Origin: an uncultured Lachnotalea sp.
GTDB taxonomy: Bacteria; Bacillota; Clostridia; Lachnospirales; Lachnospiraceae
NCBI GenBank assembly: GCA_947066815.1
Contig: CAMSZT010000003.1
Location: forward strand, 62,001 to 126,000
Length of the DNA: 64,000 nt
Direction: 5' to 3'
Part shown: piece after piece, positions 16,378 through 25,350 of the stretch
How positions within the stretch are numbered: position 1 is the stretch's first letter
Layout of the letters: every line of letters starts with the position of its first letter
Translations under genes and position numbers: made by a program
The notes under the pieces: generated by a model
Database searches by the model: none
What the model was told of the DNA's origin: nothing
What the model saw: the letters and a program-made list of their open reading frames with translations, nothing else

Positions 16378-17763
16378 TCATTCTCCCTCTTCCGCCAGGG
16401 CGGCCTTTATCATGATCGCACACTCAATGCGTTTCTTCTGCATCTCGCACCCGATCTCATAGGCATCGGTAATGGAGCCGTGAAAATTCCAGGAATTGGC
16501 CGCACAGCCGCCGCTGCAGTAAAACCTTGCGAAACAGTTCCTGCATTTTTCCTTGGCATACACATTGCACCGTTTAAATTCATCCCGGACCTTCGTATTT
16601 GTCACGCCCGTATCCACATTCCCCAGGAGAAATCCCTCCTGGCCCACGAACTGATGGCAGGGATAGAGGTCTCCCCAGGGCGTCACCGCCAGGTACTCCG
16701 TCCCGGAGCCGCAGCCGGAAAGCCGTTTCGCCACGCAGGGCCCCTGTTCGAGGTCGATCATGAAATGGAAGAAATTAAAACCCTTTCCCGCTTTCTTCCT
16801 GCGGATGAATTCCTCCGCCAGCTTATCGTACTCGGAAAGGATCTGCGGAAGGTCCTCTTTCCGGATCGCATAGTCCTCCTCCGGGGCAGCCACCACCGGC
16901 TCCACGGAGATCTGGTCGAAGCCCTCGTCGGCAAAGTGCAGCACGTCTTTGGAAAAATCCAGATTGTACCTGGTGAAGGTCCCCCGGATGTAATAGCTCT
17001 TCTCTCCCCGCTCCCCCGCGAACTTCTTGAACCTGGGCATGATGATGTCGTAGCTGGAGCCCTTTCCGTTCCTGGTGGGGCGCATCCGGTCGTTGACCTC
17101 CCTCCGTCCGTCGATGCTAAGGACCACGTTGGCCATCTCCCGGTTGACAAACTCCGTCACCTCGTCGTTTAAGAGCATGCCGTTGGTGGTGATGGTGAAG
17201 CGGAAGTTCTTATTGCACTCCTTCTCCCTGGAACGGCCGTAGGCCACGAGCCGCTTCACCACTTCCCAGTTCATGAGGGGCTCGCCGCCGAAAAAGTCCA
17301 CCTCCAGGTTGCGCCGGTTCCCGGAATTTTCGATCAGAAAGTCCAGGGCCTTCTTTCCCACCTCGTAGCTCATGACGGCCCGCCTGCCGTGGTACTCGCC
17401 CTCCTCGGCGAAACAGTAGCGGCACCCTAAGTTGCAGTCGTGGGCCACGTGGAGGCACAGGGCCTTCACCACGGTCTCGCGATCCTTAAAATCCGTCACG
17501 TACTGTTCGTAAACGTCCTCGGTGAACAGAAGCCCCTCCTCCTTAAGCGTCTCGATCTCCTCCAGGGCTTCCTCTATGTCGCCCTCCGGATATTTGCCCG
17601 AGAGGGCGGCGGACACCGTTTCCTTTATGGTCTCAGCCGGTTCCGCCCCGTGTGCGTCGTAAAGGGAGACGGCGTCATACACCACGTCGTCCACCACATG
17701 GACCGCACCGCTGCACACGTCCATGACGATATTGTACCCATTGCTTTTGTACTGGTGAATCAC
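16378..17763 (-). CDS. scfB: Radical-SAM SCIFF peptide maturase (thioether-forming)
   Basis: 461 aa. The radical-SAM cluster motif is Cys110-x3-Cys114-x2-Cys117 (CNLGCRYC); the C-terminal SPASM region carries further Cys groups (GPC...CGSG, CHQF, CNVYAKEKCRNC, CSGGC) for two extra iron-sulfur clusters. It installs Cys-to-Thr thioether links in the SCIFF peptide encoded 125 bp upstream. The N-terminal 90 residues form the peptide-recognition (RRE-like) domain. Placement beside secDF is the usual clostridial setting. Confidence 0.95.
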   Translation of the reverse strand: MIHQYKSNGYNIVMDVCSGAVHVVDDVVYDAVSLYDAHGAEPAETIKETVSAALSGKYPEGDIEEALEEIETLKEEGLLFTEDVYEQYVTDFKDRETVVKALCLHVAHDCNLGCRYCFAEEGEYHGRRAVMSYEVGKKALDFLIENSGNRRNLEVDFFGGEPLMNWEVVKRLVAYGRSREKECNKNFRFTITTNGMLLNDEVTEFVNREMANVVLSIDGRREVNDRMRPTRNGKGSSYDIIMPRFKKFAGERGEKSYYIRGTFTRYNLDFSKDVLHFADEGFDQISVEPVVAAPEEDYAIRKEDLPQILSEYDKLAEEFIRRKKAGKGFNFFHFMIDLEQGPCVAKRLSGCGSGTEYLAVTPWGDLYPCHQFVGQEGFLLGNVDTGVTNTKVRDEFKRCNVYAKEKCRNCFARFYCSGGCAANSWNFHGSITDAYEIGCEMQKKRIECAIMIKAALAEEGE

Positions 17764-17888
17764 CCTTTGATCTCCTCTCTGTGAACGGAAGAAAAGACAC
17801 TTCGCATATGCAAAGTGCCCCCTTACATGTCGTATTGACAGAAACGGAACTTCCTATCCCATCAAGGGATATGTCCCGCCTCATTCCC

Positions 17889-18032
17889 TTATTTGCGGTT
17901 TTCGCAGGATTGGTTCCCCACGGTGCAGGAAGTCTTGCATGCAGACTGGCAGGAGGTCTGGCACTCACCGCAGCCGCCTTTCTTCATAGACTCCTTCAGT
18001 GTACCGGAAGTCAACGTCTTTACTCTTTTCAT
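17889..18032 (-). CDS. scfA: SCIFF peptide precursor (six cysteines in forty-five residues)
   Basis: 47 aa. After a basic leader MKRVKTLTSGTLKESM comes a core with six cysteines: GGCGECQTSCQSAC, then KTSC and a final QSC before the end ENRK. ATAGGAGG lies about 8 bp before the ATG at 18032. It is the substrate of the adjacent radical-SAM enzyme and one of the most conserved ribosomal peptides in Clostridia; its cellular role is not settled. A small TATCCC-TTGA-TGGGATA hairpin lies between it and scfB and may tune the ratio of the two products. Confidence 0.96.
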   Translation of the reverse strand: MKRVKTLTSGTLKESMKKGGCGECQTSCQSACKTSCTVGNQSCENRK

Positions 18033-18263
18033 GATCCTATCCTCCTATCCTTACGCTGTGCGGGACATCGGATCTCTCCGGGAACCTTCCCTCCGGCCGG
18101 ACCCTATGCCCGTCCCGTCCGAAAGATCCGCCCAAAATCCCGCGGCGTCCTATTTCCGCCGATAGTATAACACAGAATCTTCCATAAGAAAAGGTCTTTT
18201 TCCAAATAAACCTTCATATCTTGTCTTAACCAGTACAAATTTTCCAAGAAAGAAGGTAATCCC

Positions 18264-18632
18264 ATGGCATCTCCACTTAAGAGCCGGCCCCTTTCCCTGG
18301 TCAGGTCCCTGCTGTTTTCCTACGTACTGACCGGCATCCTGCTGTTCGCGCTCTCTTTCCTCCTCTATAAAATGAAGCTGTCCCGGGGCCAGATCCGCGC
18401 AGGCGTCTACGCCGTCTACGTGCTCTCCTGCCTCTTTGGCGGCTTCCTGGCCGGAAAACAGGTGGGGAGCCGCCGGTTCCTCTGGGGCGGCCTCACCGGT
18501 ATCCTCTATTTCGCCCTCCTGTTCCTCCTCTCCCTGCTCTTAAACCAGGGCTTTCACTCCGGGATCCCCGGGATCCTGCTGAACCTCGCCCTCTGCGCGG
18601 GGAGCGGCACCGTCGGAGGGATGTTAAGCTAA
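18264..18632 (+). CDS. TIGR04086-family membrane protein
   Basis: 122 aa with four membrane segments (for example LLFSYVLTGILLFALSFLLY and AVYVLSCLFGGFLAGKQVG). This small family is widespread in Firmicutes and is often found near yajC/secDF, as here, divergent from scfA; no function is known. AAGAAAGAAGGTAATCCC precedes the ATG. Its stop codon overlaps the stop of the convergent glycosylase gene by a few bases. Confidence 0.85.
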   Translation: MASPLKSRPLSLVRSLLFSYVLTGILLFALSFLLYKMKLSRGQIRAGVYAVYVLSCLFGGFLAGKQVGSRRFLWGGLTGILYFALLFLLSLLLNQGFHSGIPGILLNLALCAGSGTVGGMLS

Positions 18633-19192
18633 TACGATACTATATCGGCGCGGGTGCCGGCGAGGCGCGCCACCCCTGCTTCCCGCCAGAGCTCTGTCAG
18701 CCGCTCCAGGGAGCAGGCCGCGTTGGCCGGGCTGGTGGAGGGGAGCTTCACCGCATCCCGCCCGGTCTTCTCCCGCAGATATCTCTCATACAGCTTATAG
18801 GAAGTTCCCCCGTTGCAGAAGATCTGCCGGATATCCGCCGCCTCAAGGATCGGCGACAGGTCGTTCGGCACTGCGTTCCGGATGCTCTGGTCGCTGGAGC
18901 CTCTGATCTCACAGCTTGCGATCACATCCCAGACGGCGATCCCCCGCGACAAAAGGAAGTCCCTCTTCTCCTCAATGGTTTCCGGCACGAGGGGCTCCTC
19001 CCCGCCGCACACCGCCGCCAGCACCTTCCAGAAACGATTCTGCGGATGGCCGTAAAAGAACCCGGCCTCCCTGGATCTCACCGACGGAAAACTCCCCAGG
19101 ATCAAGATCCTGGAATCGCAGTCATAGACCGGCGGGATCTCGTGCCTCACCGGCGCCGGCCCCTCCGGCTCACGCTTCGTCCCAGATGACAT
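18629..19192 (-). CDS. DNA-deoxyinosine/uracil glycosylase (UDG superfamily, HDG type)
   Basis: 187 aa. The motif ILILGSFPSVRSREAGFFYG and the following HPQNRFWKVL are the active-site region of the hypoxanthine-DNA glycosylase branch, with the second motif LPSTSPANA near residue 150. It removes deaminated bases in DNA to start base-excision repair. The start overlaps the end of the nitroreductase gene by 23 bp and uses an AAGGAAGG site inside it, so the two are translated together. Confidence 0.88.
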   Translation of the reverse strand: MSSGTKREPEGPAPVRHEIPPVYDCDSRILILGSFPSVRSREAGFFYGHPQNRFWKVLAAVCGGEEPLVPETIEEKRDFLLSRGIAVWDVIASCEIRGSSDQSIRNAVPNDLSPILEAADIRQIFCNGGTSYKLYERYLREKTGRDAVKLPSTSPANAACSLERLTELWREAGVARLAGTRADIVSY

Positions 19193-19694
19193 AGCCTTCC
19201 TTTCTGGCCTTTGCCTCCGGGTAGGCCCCTTCGCCGTAGCCGATCACACAATGTCCGATCCCCTCGTAATTTTCGTCAAGCCCCCATTTTTCCAGAAGCT
19301 TTTTCCCCTCCCCGGAGGAAAACACCTCTTTTGCCCGGTGGATCCAGCAGGCCCCCAGCCCCAGGGCATGGGCCGCATTCAGCAGGTTCCCCATGACCAG
19401 GCTCCCGTCGTACTGATAGGTGGGAACCCTCTTATCTGCCAGCACCACGATCACCGTAGGCGCCCCGTAAAAGGGATCGGAGGATACCCCCATGACGGCC
19501 GCATTCATGGCCGACAGCCTTTTCACTGTCTCCGGCTCCTGCACCACCGCCATCACCGCCGCCTGCCGTCCCATACCACTCGGCGCGTTCATCCCCGCCT
19601 CCAGCACCTGGATCAGTTCATTCTTCGTGATCTGCTCCTGCTTATATTTTTTTATGCTCCTTCTTGTTTTCAGATCCTGTATGGTCTCCTTCAT
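19170..19694 (-). CDS. Nitroreductase-family flavoprotein
   Basis: 174 aa. Opens with TIQDLKTRRSIKKYKQEQI, the FMN-binding R-R-S-I start of the family, and continues with a helix-rich core and ACWIHRAKEVF. It would use NAD(P)H and FMN to reduce quinones or nitro compounds; the true substrate is unknown. The start MKETIQ is preceded by AGGAGG at about 12 bp. Same transcript as the glycosylase. Confidence 0.88.
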   Translation of the reverse strand: MKETIQDLKTRRSIKKYKQEQITKNELIQVLEAGMNAPSGMGRQAAVMAVVQEPETVKRLSAMNAAVMGVSSDPFYGAPTVIVVLADKRVPTYQYDGSLVMGNLLNAAHALGLGACWIHRAKEVFSSGEGKKLLEKWGLDENYEGIGHCVIGYGEGAYPEAKARKEGYVIWDEA

Positions 19695-19817
19695 GATCGT
19701 CAACGCCTCCTGTTTTTCTTTCAGTATAACATATCCCGCAAACATTTTCATTGAGTTTTGTCCTGCTCTGACTTATAATGGTAAAAGCACCATCACGAGA
19801 AAGAAAGGCGGTTTTTT

Positions 19818-20402
19818 ATGTATTGTAAAATCTGCGGCAGAGGGCTCCCCGACGGGACGGCCGTCTGCGAGGAATGCAAAGCGGCCGTCTCCCCCGCCGT
19901 CCAGGCGGTCCCCTCCGGAAACGGAACGGAACCGGACGGGGAAGACGACGCCAAAAAGGATCCGGCAGACGGAACAGGAAGCGGCCGCCGGCCTTATATG
20001 GATTATAAACCATTTTCCGGCACTTATGCGGACAAGGGACAAACCGACGGAAATCCACTGGATCCCCCCGGAGAGGGGCCTTACAGGCAGAACTCTTATG
20101 GACAGGATGCTTACCGGCAGAGCCCCTATAGAGTACCGGGACAGGCAGATCCCGGCCGGACAGGCTTTGCCGTCGCATCTCTGATCCTGGGGATCCTGGC
20201 CGTATGCAGCTGCTGCCTTCCCCTGATCGCCGTACCCCTGGGGATCTTGGCCGTGGTCTTTGCGGTTCCCGGCATGAGATCCATAAACCGCGGTCTCGCC
20301 GTCGCCGGTCTGGTACTCGGCATCGTCGCCTTAGTGCTGGGTATGATGATGCTCATCATTTTCCTTTTATCTTCGGACCGCAGCCCTTACTCTTTCTGGT
20401 AA
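19818..20402 (+). CDS. Zinc-ribbon membrane protein with DUF4190-like domain
   Basis: 194 aa. N-terminal zinc ribbon MYCKICGRGLPDGTAVCEEC (two CxxC pairs), then a long Pro/Gly/Tyr-rich disordered linker to about residue 110, then two membrane helices with LILGILAVCSCC and GLVLGIVALVLG, the glycine-zipper pattern of DUF4190 proteins. Probably a cell-envelope or signalling adaptor; function unknown. Confidence 0.8.
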   Translation: MYCKICGRGLPDGTAVCEECKAAVSPAVQAVPSGNGTEPDGEDDAKKDPADGTGSGRRPYMDYKPFSGTYADKGQTDGNPLDPPGEGPYRQNSYGQDAYRQSPYRVPGQADPGRTGFAVASLILGILAVCSCCLPLIAVPLGILAVVFAVPGMRSINRGLAVAGLVLGIVALVLGMMMLIIFLLSSDRSPYSFW

Positions 20403-20435
20403 ACCCTGTGAATGCCGCAACCCCAGCCGCGCCTA

Positions 20436-20493
20436 GGGCGTGTTTGAAAATTCATTCCTGTCATCTGCCAGAAAACAATTTTCAAACATGTTC
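20436..20493. repeat. Palindromic element upstream of the NYN gene
   Basis: TGTTTGAAAATT (20441-20452) and its perfect complement AATTTTCAAACA (20477-20488) surround about 24 bp. A partial resemblance, CGTGTTTGAAAA, occurs at 22356-22367 after purC. This looks like a small dispersed palindrome of the kind scattered through Lachnospiraceae genomes. Confidence 0.55.
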
Positions 20494-20523
20494 CGTCAAT
20501 ATGAAAAGAACGGAGGCACATTT

Positions 20524-21354
20524 TTGAACAAAGAACTCAAATACGCCATACTGATCGACGCAGATAACATTTCAGAAAAGTACATTAAGATCATTTTGGA
20601 TGAAGCCGCCAAAAACGGCATTGCCACTTATAAACGGATCTACGGGGATTGGACCAACCCTCAGCTCAACACCTGGAAGCGGGTCCTCCTGGACAATTCC
20701 ATCATCCCCATCCAGCAATACGGATATACCACTGGAAAAAGCTCCACCGACTCCGCCATGATCATCGACGCCATGGATATCCTCTATTCGGGAGCCGTAG
20801 ACGGCTTCTGCCTGGCCTCCTCGGACAGCGACTTTACCAGGCTGGCGGCGAGGCTCAGAGAGTCCGGCATGCAGGTCATCGGCATGGGGGAGAGCAAAAC
20901 CCCGAAACCCTTTATCTCCGCCTGCAACCAGTTTAAATATCTGGATATCCTGCTCTCCAACGAATCCGACTCCGATCCGGAAAAGGAGATCGAACCGCCT
21001 GCCGACCCGGAAAAACCGGCCGTGGCCGCAAAGAAGGGAAAGTCGGCCCCCTCCAAACGGACCAAGCAGAAGGACAAGGGCCCGGAACCGCAGACCAACC
21101 TCAAGATGATCAAAAAGGCCATCCTGACCCTCGCGAAGGAGTGCTCCGACGACGACGGCTGGATCTTCTCCGCAGAGCTTGGCAACCAGCTCGCCAAACG
21201 GTTCCCGGACTTTGACGTACGGAACTTCGGTTTTTCCAAGCTGACCCCCTTCATCAATTCCCTGGGGATGTTCGACGTGAAGCGGAATCATGCCGGCGGG
21301 AACAGCAACGTACAGCTGGTGTATTTTAAAGTCAAAGACCGGAAGCAGAAGTAA
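20524..21354 (+). CDS. NYN-domain protein with C-terminal OST-HTH/LOTUS-like domain
   Basis: 276 aa from a TTG start: GGAGG lies 7 bp before TTG 20524, and earlier in-frame starts fall in a palindromic repeat. The N-terminal PIN-like NYN fold shows YAILIDADNIS, STDSAMIIDAMD and LASSDSDFTRLA, keeping the acidic metal-binding residues of RNases. A Lys/Pro-rich linker (about 150-195) leads to a winged-helix region with NFGFSKLTPFINSLGMF, typical of OST-HTH, which binds RNA. Likely an RNA-processing or decay factor. Confidence 0.88.
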   Translation: MNKELKYAILIDADNISEKYIKIILDEAAKNGIATYKRIYGDWTNPQLNTWKRVLLDNSIIPIQQYGYTTGKSSTDSAMIIDAMDILYSGAVDGFCLASSDSDFTRLAARLRESGMQVIGMGESKTPKPFISACNQFKYLDILLSNESDSDPEKEIEPPADPEKPAVAAKKGKSAPSKRTKQKDKGPEPQTNLKMIKKAILTLAKECSDDDGWIFSAELGNQLAKRFPDFDVRNFGFSKLTPFINSLGMFDVKRNHAGGNSNVQLVYFKVKDRKQK

Positions 21355-21362
21355 AGACTGCG

Positions 21363-21389
21363 AAAAAGCTGCTCCGCAGCCGCTTTTTT
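21363..21389 (+). terminator. Intrinsic terminator after the NYN gene
   Basis: AAAAAGC-TGC-TCC-GCAGCC-GCTTTTTT forms a compact hairpin with a T-tract, 9 bp after the stop codon. Confidence 0.75.
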
Positions 21390-21491
21390 CAGAATCCGCT
21401 TGCCCTTTGTGTAAAAATCTGGTATCTATATGGTATTGCAGACGGAAACGCCTGCGGGAACATTTATTTCAAACATAGCGAGGTATAAGAC

Positions 21492-22352
21492 ATGAAACCT
21501 GTGAAAGAAGGCAAGGTCCGCGAGATCTATGACAACGGCGACAGCCTGATCATGGTCGCCACGGACCGCATCAGCTGCTTTGACGTGATCTTAAAAAACA
21601 AGGTGACAAAAAAGGGGACTGTCCTGACCCAGATGTCCAAATTCTGGTTCGACATGACGAAGGACATCCTTCCCAACCACATGATCTCCACCGACGTCGC
21701 GGACATGCCCTCATTTTTCCGGCAGCCCGCCTTCGACGGCAACAGCATGATGTGCAAAAAGCTTGAAATGCTCCCCCTGGAATGCATCGTCCGCGGTTAC
21801 ATCACCGGAAGCGGCTGGGCCGGCTACCAGAAGGACGGCGCCGTCTGCGGCATCCGCCTGCCGGAGGGCCTTAAGGAGTCCGACCGGCTTCCCGAACCGA
21901 TCTACACCCCCTCCACGAAGGCAGAGATCGGCGACCACGACGAGAACATCTCCTATGAGCAGAGCATTGCCCATTTGGAAAAACACTTTCCCGGAAAAGG
22001 GGAGGAATACGCAAAGAAGCTCAGGGACTACACCCTGGCCCTCTATAAGAAGTGTGCCGATTATGCCCTGACCCGCGGCATCATCATCGCCGATACCAAG
22101 TTCGAGTTCGGGCTGGACGAGAACGGGGACATCGTCCTCGGCGACGAGATGCTGACGCCGGACAGCTCCCGCTTCTGGCCCGCCGACGGCTACGAGCCCG
22201 GCCACGGGCAGCCCTCCTTCGACAAGCAGTTTGCGAGGGACTGGCTGAAAGCCAACCCCGGCAATGACTGGACTCTCCCGGAGGATATCGTGGAAAAGAC
22301 CATCGGGAAGTATCTGCAGGCCTATGAGATGCTGACCGGGAAACCGCTGTAA
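21492..22352 (+). CDS. purC: Phosphoribosylaminoimidazole-succinocarboxamide synthase
   Basis: 286 aa. Catalyses the ATP-dependent joining of CAIR and aspartate in purine synthesis. Motifs seen: KEGKVREIYD at the start, IVRGYITGSGWAGY in the middle and DTKFEFGLDENG plus DEMLTPDSSRFW in the C-terminal half, all intact. It stands apart from other pur genes. GAGGTATAAGAC precedes the ATG. Confidence 0.97.
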   Translation: MKPVKEGKVREIYDNGDSLIMVATDRISCFDVILKNKVTKKGTVLTQMSKFWFDMTKDILPNHMISTDVADMPSFFRQPAFDGNSMMCKKLEMLPLECIVRGYITGSGWAGYQKDGAVCGIRLPEGLKESDRLPEPIYTPSTKAEIGDHDENISYEQSIAHLEKHFPGKGEEYAKKLRDYTLALYKKCADYALTRGIIIADTKFEFGLDENGDIVLGDEMLTPDSSRFWPADGYEPGHGQPSFDKQFARDWLKANPGNDWTLPEDIVEKTIGKYLQAYEMLTGKPL

Positions 22353-22403
22353 AGCGTGTTTGAAAACAGCCGGCAAAACGCACCGGATGCCCCGTAATAT
22401 GAC

Positions 22404-22479
22404 GCCGCCCCCTGTCTTTTCGCAGACACGTCGATCTTCTCGAAATCTTCCTATCGTCTGTGAAAAGAAAGGGGGCGGC
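22404..22479. terminator. Bidirectional terminator between purC and nrdG
   Basis: GCCGCCCCCTGTCTTTTC with CAGAC pairs with GTCTG plus GAAAAGAAAGGGGGCGGC, a long imperfect stem; the plus-strand side is followed by TGTTCTTTT. It separates the two convergent transcripts. Confidence 0.75.
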
Positions 22480-22488
22480 TGTTCTTTT

Positions 22489-23001
22489 CTAGCGGTAGAG
22501 TTCTTCCGCCGCTTTTCCCTTCTCCAGTCTCAGGATCCTCTGGTTCCTGCTGCCTCGAAAGGCAAGGGTCAGGTCTTTCTCCTCCTCCACGAACCGGCCG
22601 TCCACCAGCACGTCGATGTAGGAGAGCATCTCCTCCGTCACCTCGGTATAAACCTTTCCGCCGGGGATCATGTCCCGGTCGACGAGATATCCGGAATAAC
22701 ACCAGATATCCTTTTGGGGATACGTGCTGCGGATCTTCGCCAGAAGCTTCACGCAGACCCGCTGGTTTTCCGGCTCAAAGGGCTCTCCGCCGAGAAGGGT
22801 GAAGCCTTGGATATGCTCCGGAGCGAGAAGCGCGAGGAGCCTTTCCTCCGTCGCCCCGGTGTAGGGCTCCCCGTAGGAAAAATCCCAGGTCTCGGAATTA
22901 AAACAGCCCCTGCAGTGGTTGCGGCAGCCGGACACGAACAGGGTCACCCGCACCCCGGGGCCGTCCGCGATATCGCATTCCTTGATATTTCCATAGTACA
23001 T
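22489..23001 (-). CDS. nrdG: Anaerobic ribonucleotide reductase activating enzyme
   Basis: 170 aa radical-SAM enzyme with Cys26-x3-Cys30-x2-Cys33 (CRNHCRGC) and the GGEPF motif near residue 71. It generates the glycyl radical on NrdD. It starts 27 bp after nrdD on the same transcript. Confidence 0.96.
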   Translation of the reverse strand: MYYGNIKECDIADGPGVRVTLFVSGCRNHCRGCFNSETWDFSYGEPYTGATEERLLALLAPEHIQGFTLLGGEPFEPENQRVCVKLLAKIRSTYPQKDIWCYSGYLVDRDMIPGGKVYTEVTEEMLSYIDVLVDGRFVEEEKDLTLAFRGSRNQRILRLEKGKAAEELYR

Positions 23002-23028
23002 CGCTTCTCTCCCCCTGTCTATGCGTCC

Positions 23029-25218
23029 TTACAGGTGCAGCACCCGGTCCTTGATCTCCTGGGTCCTGCCCTGATTCCAGAACTGGGTCCCGATATAGCC
23101 GCAGGTACGGCGGGCCACAAACATCTTGTCCTGATCCCGGTTCCCGCAGCTCGGGCACTCCCAGATCAGCTTTCCGTCCTCCTGCTCCTTGATCAGGATC
23201 TCCCCGTCGTAGCCGCAGCTCTCGCAGAAATCGCTCTTGGTGTTGAGCTCCGCGTACATGATGTTGTCGTAGATGAATTTCATCACCGACAGCACTGCCG
23301 GGATATTCTGCTGCATATTGGGCACCTCCACGTAGCTGATGGCGCCGCCCGGGGACAGCTTCTGGAAATCCGACTCAAACTTTAACTTGCTGAAGGCGTC
23401 GATCTCCTCAGACACGTGGACATGATAGCTGTTGGTAATGTAATTTTTGTCCGTCACGCCGGGAATGATCCCGAACCGTTTCTGCAGGCATTTCGCAAAT
23501 TTATAGGTGGTGGACTCCATGGGCGTCCCGTACACGGAATAGCTGATGTTCTCCGCCGCCTTCCACTCGGCGCACTTGTCGTTGAGCCGCTGCATGACCG
23601 CCAGGGCAAAGGGCTTCGCTTCCGGATCCGTGTGGGACTTGCCCTTCATGCGCATGCACATCTCATAAAGGCCCGCATAGCCCAGGGAAATGGTGGAGTA
23701 ACCGTTATACAGAAGCTTGTCGATGGGCTCCCCTTTCTTCAGTCTCGCCAGAGCCCCATACTGCCAGAGGATGGGGGCCACGTCGGAGACGGTCCCCTTC
23801 AGCCGCTCATGGCGGCACCGGAGAGCCCGGTGGCACAGCTCCAGCCGGTCATCCAAGATCTTCCAGAATTTATCCATGTCCCCCTCTGCGGAGCAGGCCA
23901 CATCCACCAGGTTGATGGTCACAACGCCCTGGTTGAACCGCCCGTAAAACTTGTAGCTCCCGTCGGGATTCTTCTGGCTCTCCTCCACCGTCAGGAAGGA
24001 ACGGCAGCCCATACAGGTGTACACGTTGCCCTTCTTGAGCTCCCGCATCATCTTTGCGGAAATATAGTCGGGCACCATCCGCTTGGCGGTACACTTTGCC
24101 GCCAGCTCCGTCAGATACCAGTACCTGGAATCCTCCGTGATATTGTCCTCATCCAGCACATAGATCAGCTTGGGGAAGGCCGGGGTGATCCACACGCCCT
24201 TCTCATTCTTGACCCCCTGTATCCTCTGGCGCAGCACTTCCTCCGTGATCATTGCCAGATCGTCCCTGGTCCGGCCCGCCGGCACCTCGTCCAGATACAT
24301 GAACACCGTCACAAAGGGGGCCTGGCCGTTGCAGGTCATCAGGGTGATGAGCTGATACTGGATAGTCTGGATCCCGCTCTTCACCTCTTCCTTCAGACGG
24401 CACTCGGTCACCTTGTCGATGACCGCTTCGTCCAAAGGCTCGCCGCAGGCCTCCCGCTCCGCGATCACCGCCTTTTTTAACTTCTTCCGGCTGATGTCCA
24501 CAAAGGGCGCCAGATGGGCCAGGGAGAAGGACTGACCTCCGTACTGGTTGCTGGCGACCTGGGCCACGATCTGTGTGGTCACGTTGCAGGCCGTAAAGAA
24601 ACTGTGAGGCTTCTCGATCATGGTCTCGCTGATCACCGTCCCGTTCTGGAGCATATCCTCCAGGTTGATCAGATCACAGTTATGCTCCCTCTGGGCGTAA
24701 TAATCCGTATCATGGAAATGGATGATGCCTTCCTCGTGGGCCCGCACCACCTCCGGGGGAAGGAGAACCCTCTTGGACAGGTCCTTGCTGACCTCGCCGG
24801 CCATATAATCCCTCTGGGTAGAGTTGATCACCGGATTCTTATTGGAATTTTCCTGGGTCACTTCTTCATTGATATTGTCAAGCAGGGAAAGGATCCCGTT
24901 GTCGGTCGTATTGGACTTCCTGGTCAGCTCCCGCCTGTAACGGTAACGAACGTATTTCTGAGCCACCTCATAGCCCCGCATCTCCATGATCCCGGTCTCC
25001 ACCATATCCTGGATATCTTCCACGTTGACCGCATGGGTCGACTCCTGGATCCTGTCGGCCACATTGTCAGCAACGGCCAGGATCTGATATTCATTCATCT
25101 TGTGGATATTGCTCACCTCATGATTTGCCTTCTCGATCGCATTGACGATCTTGGACAGATCGAAGGTCACTTCCTCCCCGTTCCGTTTGATCACTCGATT
25201 CATTACTTCTGCACTCAT
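23029..25218 (-). CDS. nrdD: Anaerobic (class III) ribonucleoside-triphosphate reductase
   Basis: 729 aa. An N-terminal ATP-cone (residues about 5-95) senses ATP/dATP; the barrel follows; near the C-terminus the zinc site CESCG...CPSCG precedes the glycyl-radical motif RTCGYIG. It makes deoxyribonucleotides without oxygen. Transcription is probably controlled by NrdR through two boxes just upstream. Paired with nrdG. Confidence 0.97.
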   Translation of the reverse strand: MSAEVMNRVIKRNGEEVTFDLSKIVNAIEKANHEVSNIHKMNEYQILAVADNVADRIQESTHAVNVEDIQDMVETGIMEMRGYEVAQKYVRYRYRRELTRKSNTTDNGILSLLDNINEEVTQENSNKNPVINSTQRDYMAGEVSKDLSKRVLLPPEVVRAHEEGIIHFHDTDYYAQREHNCDLINLEDMLQNGTVISETMIEKPHSFFTACNVTTQIVAQVASNQYGGQSFSLAHLAPFVDISRKKLKKAVIAEREACGEPLDEAVIDKVTECRLKEEVKSGIQTIQYQLITLMTCNGQAPFVTVFMYLDEVPAGRTRDDLAMITEEVLRQRIQGVKNEKGVWITPAFPKLIYVLDEDNITEDSRYWYLTELAAKCTAKRMVPDYISAKMMRELKKGNVYTCMGCRSFLTVEESQKNPDGSYKFYGRFNQGVVTINLVDVACSAEGDMDKFWKILDDRLELCHRALRCRHERLKGTVSDVAPILWQYGALARLKKGEPIDKLLYNGYSTISLGYAGLYEMCMRMKGKSHTDPEAKPFALAVMQRLNDKCAEWKAAENISYSVYGTPMESTTYKFAKCLQKRFGIIPGVTDKNYITNSYHVHVSEEIDAFSKLKFESDFQKLSPGGAISYVEVPNMQQNIPAVLSVMKFIYDNIMYAELNTKSDFCESCGYDGEILIKEQEDGKLIWECPSCGNRDQDKMFVARRTCGYIGTQFWNQGRTQEIKDRVLHL

Positions 25219-25238
25219 AATTCTCCTCGTCTGCTGTC

Positions 25239-25286
25239 ACACCATATGTTGGTATTTCTCTCGCCTTAAAACACTATATCTAGAAG
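25239..25286 (-). promoter_or_regulatory. Tandem NrdR boxes upstream of nrdD
   Basis: Box 1 is ACACCATATGTTGGTA (25239-25254) and box 2 is ACACTATATCTAGAAG (25271-25286). Both resemble the palindrome ACACTATATATAGTGT, and their starts are 32 bp apart, three helical turns, the standard spacing for NrdR. TATAGT on the minus strand inside box 2 may be the -10. Confidence 0.8.
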
Positions 25287-25350
25287 CTGCAGATAATATG
25301 ATACAACAAAACGCGGAAAATGGGAAGGGGATTGCCCCATGTTTTTTTTT

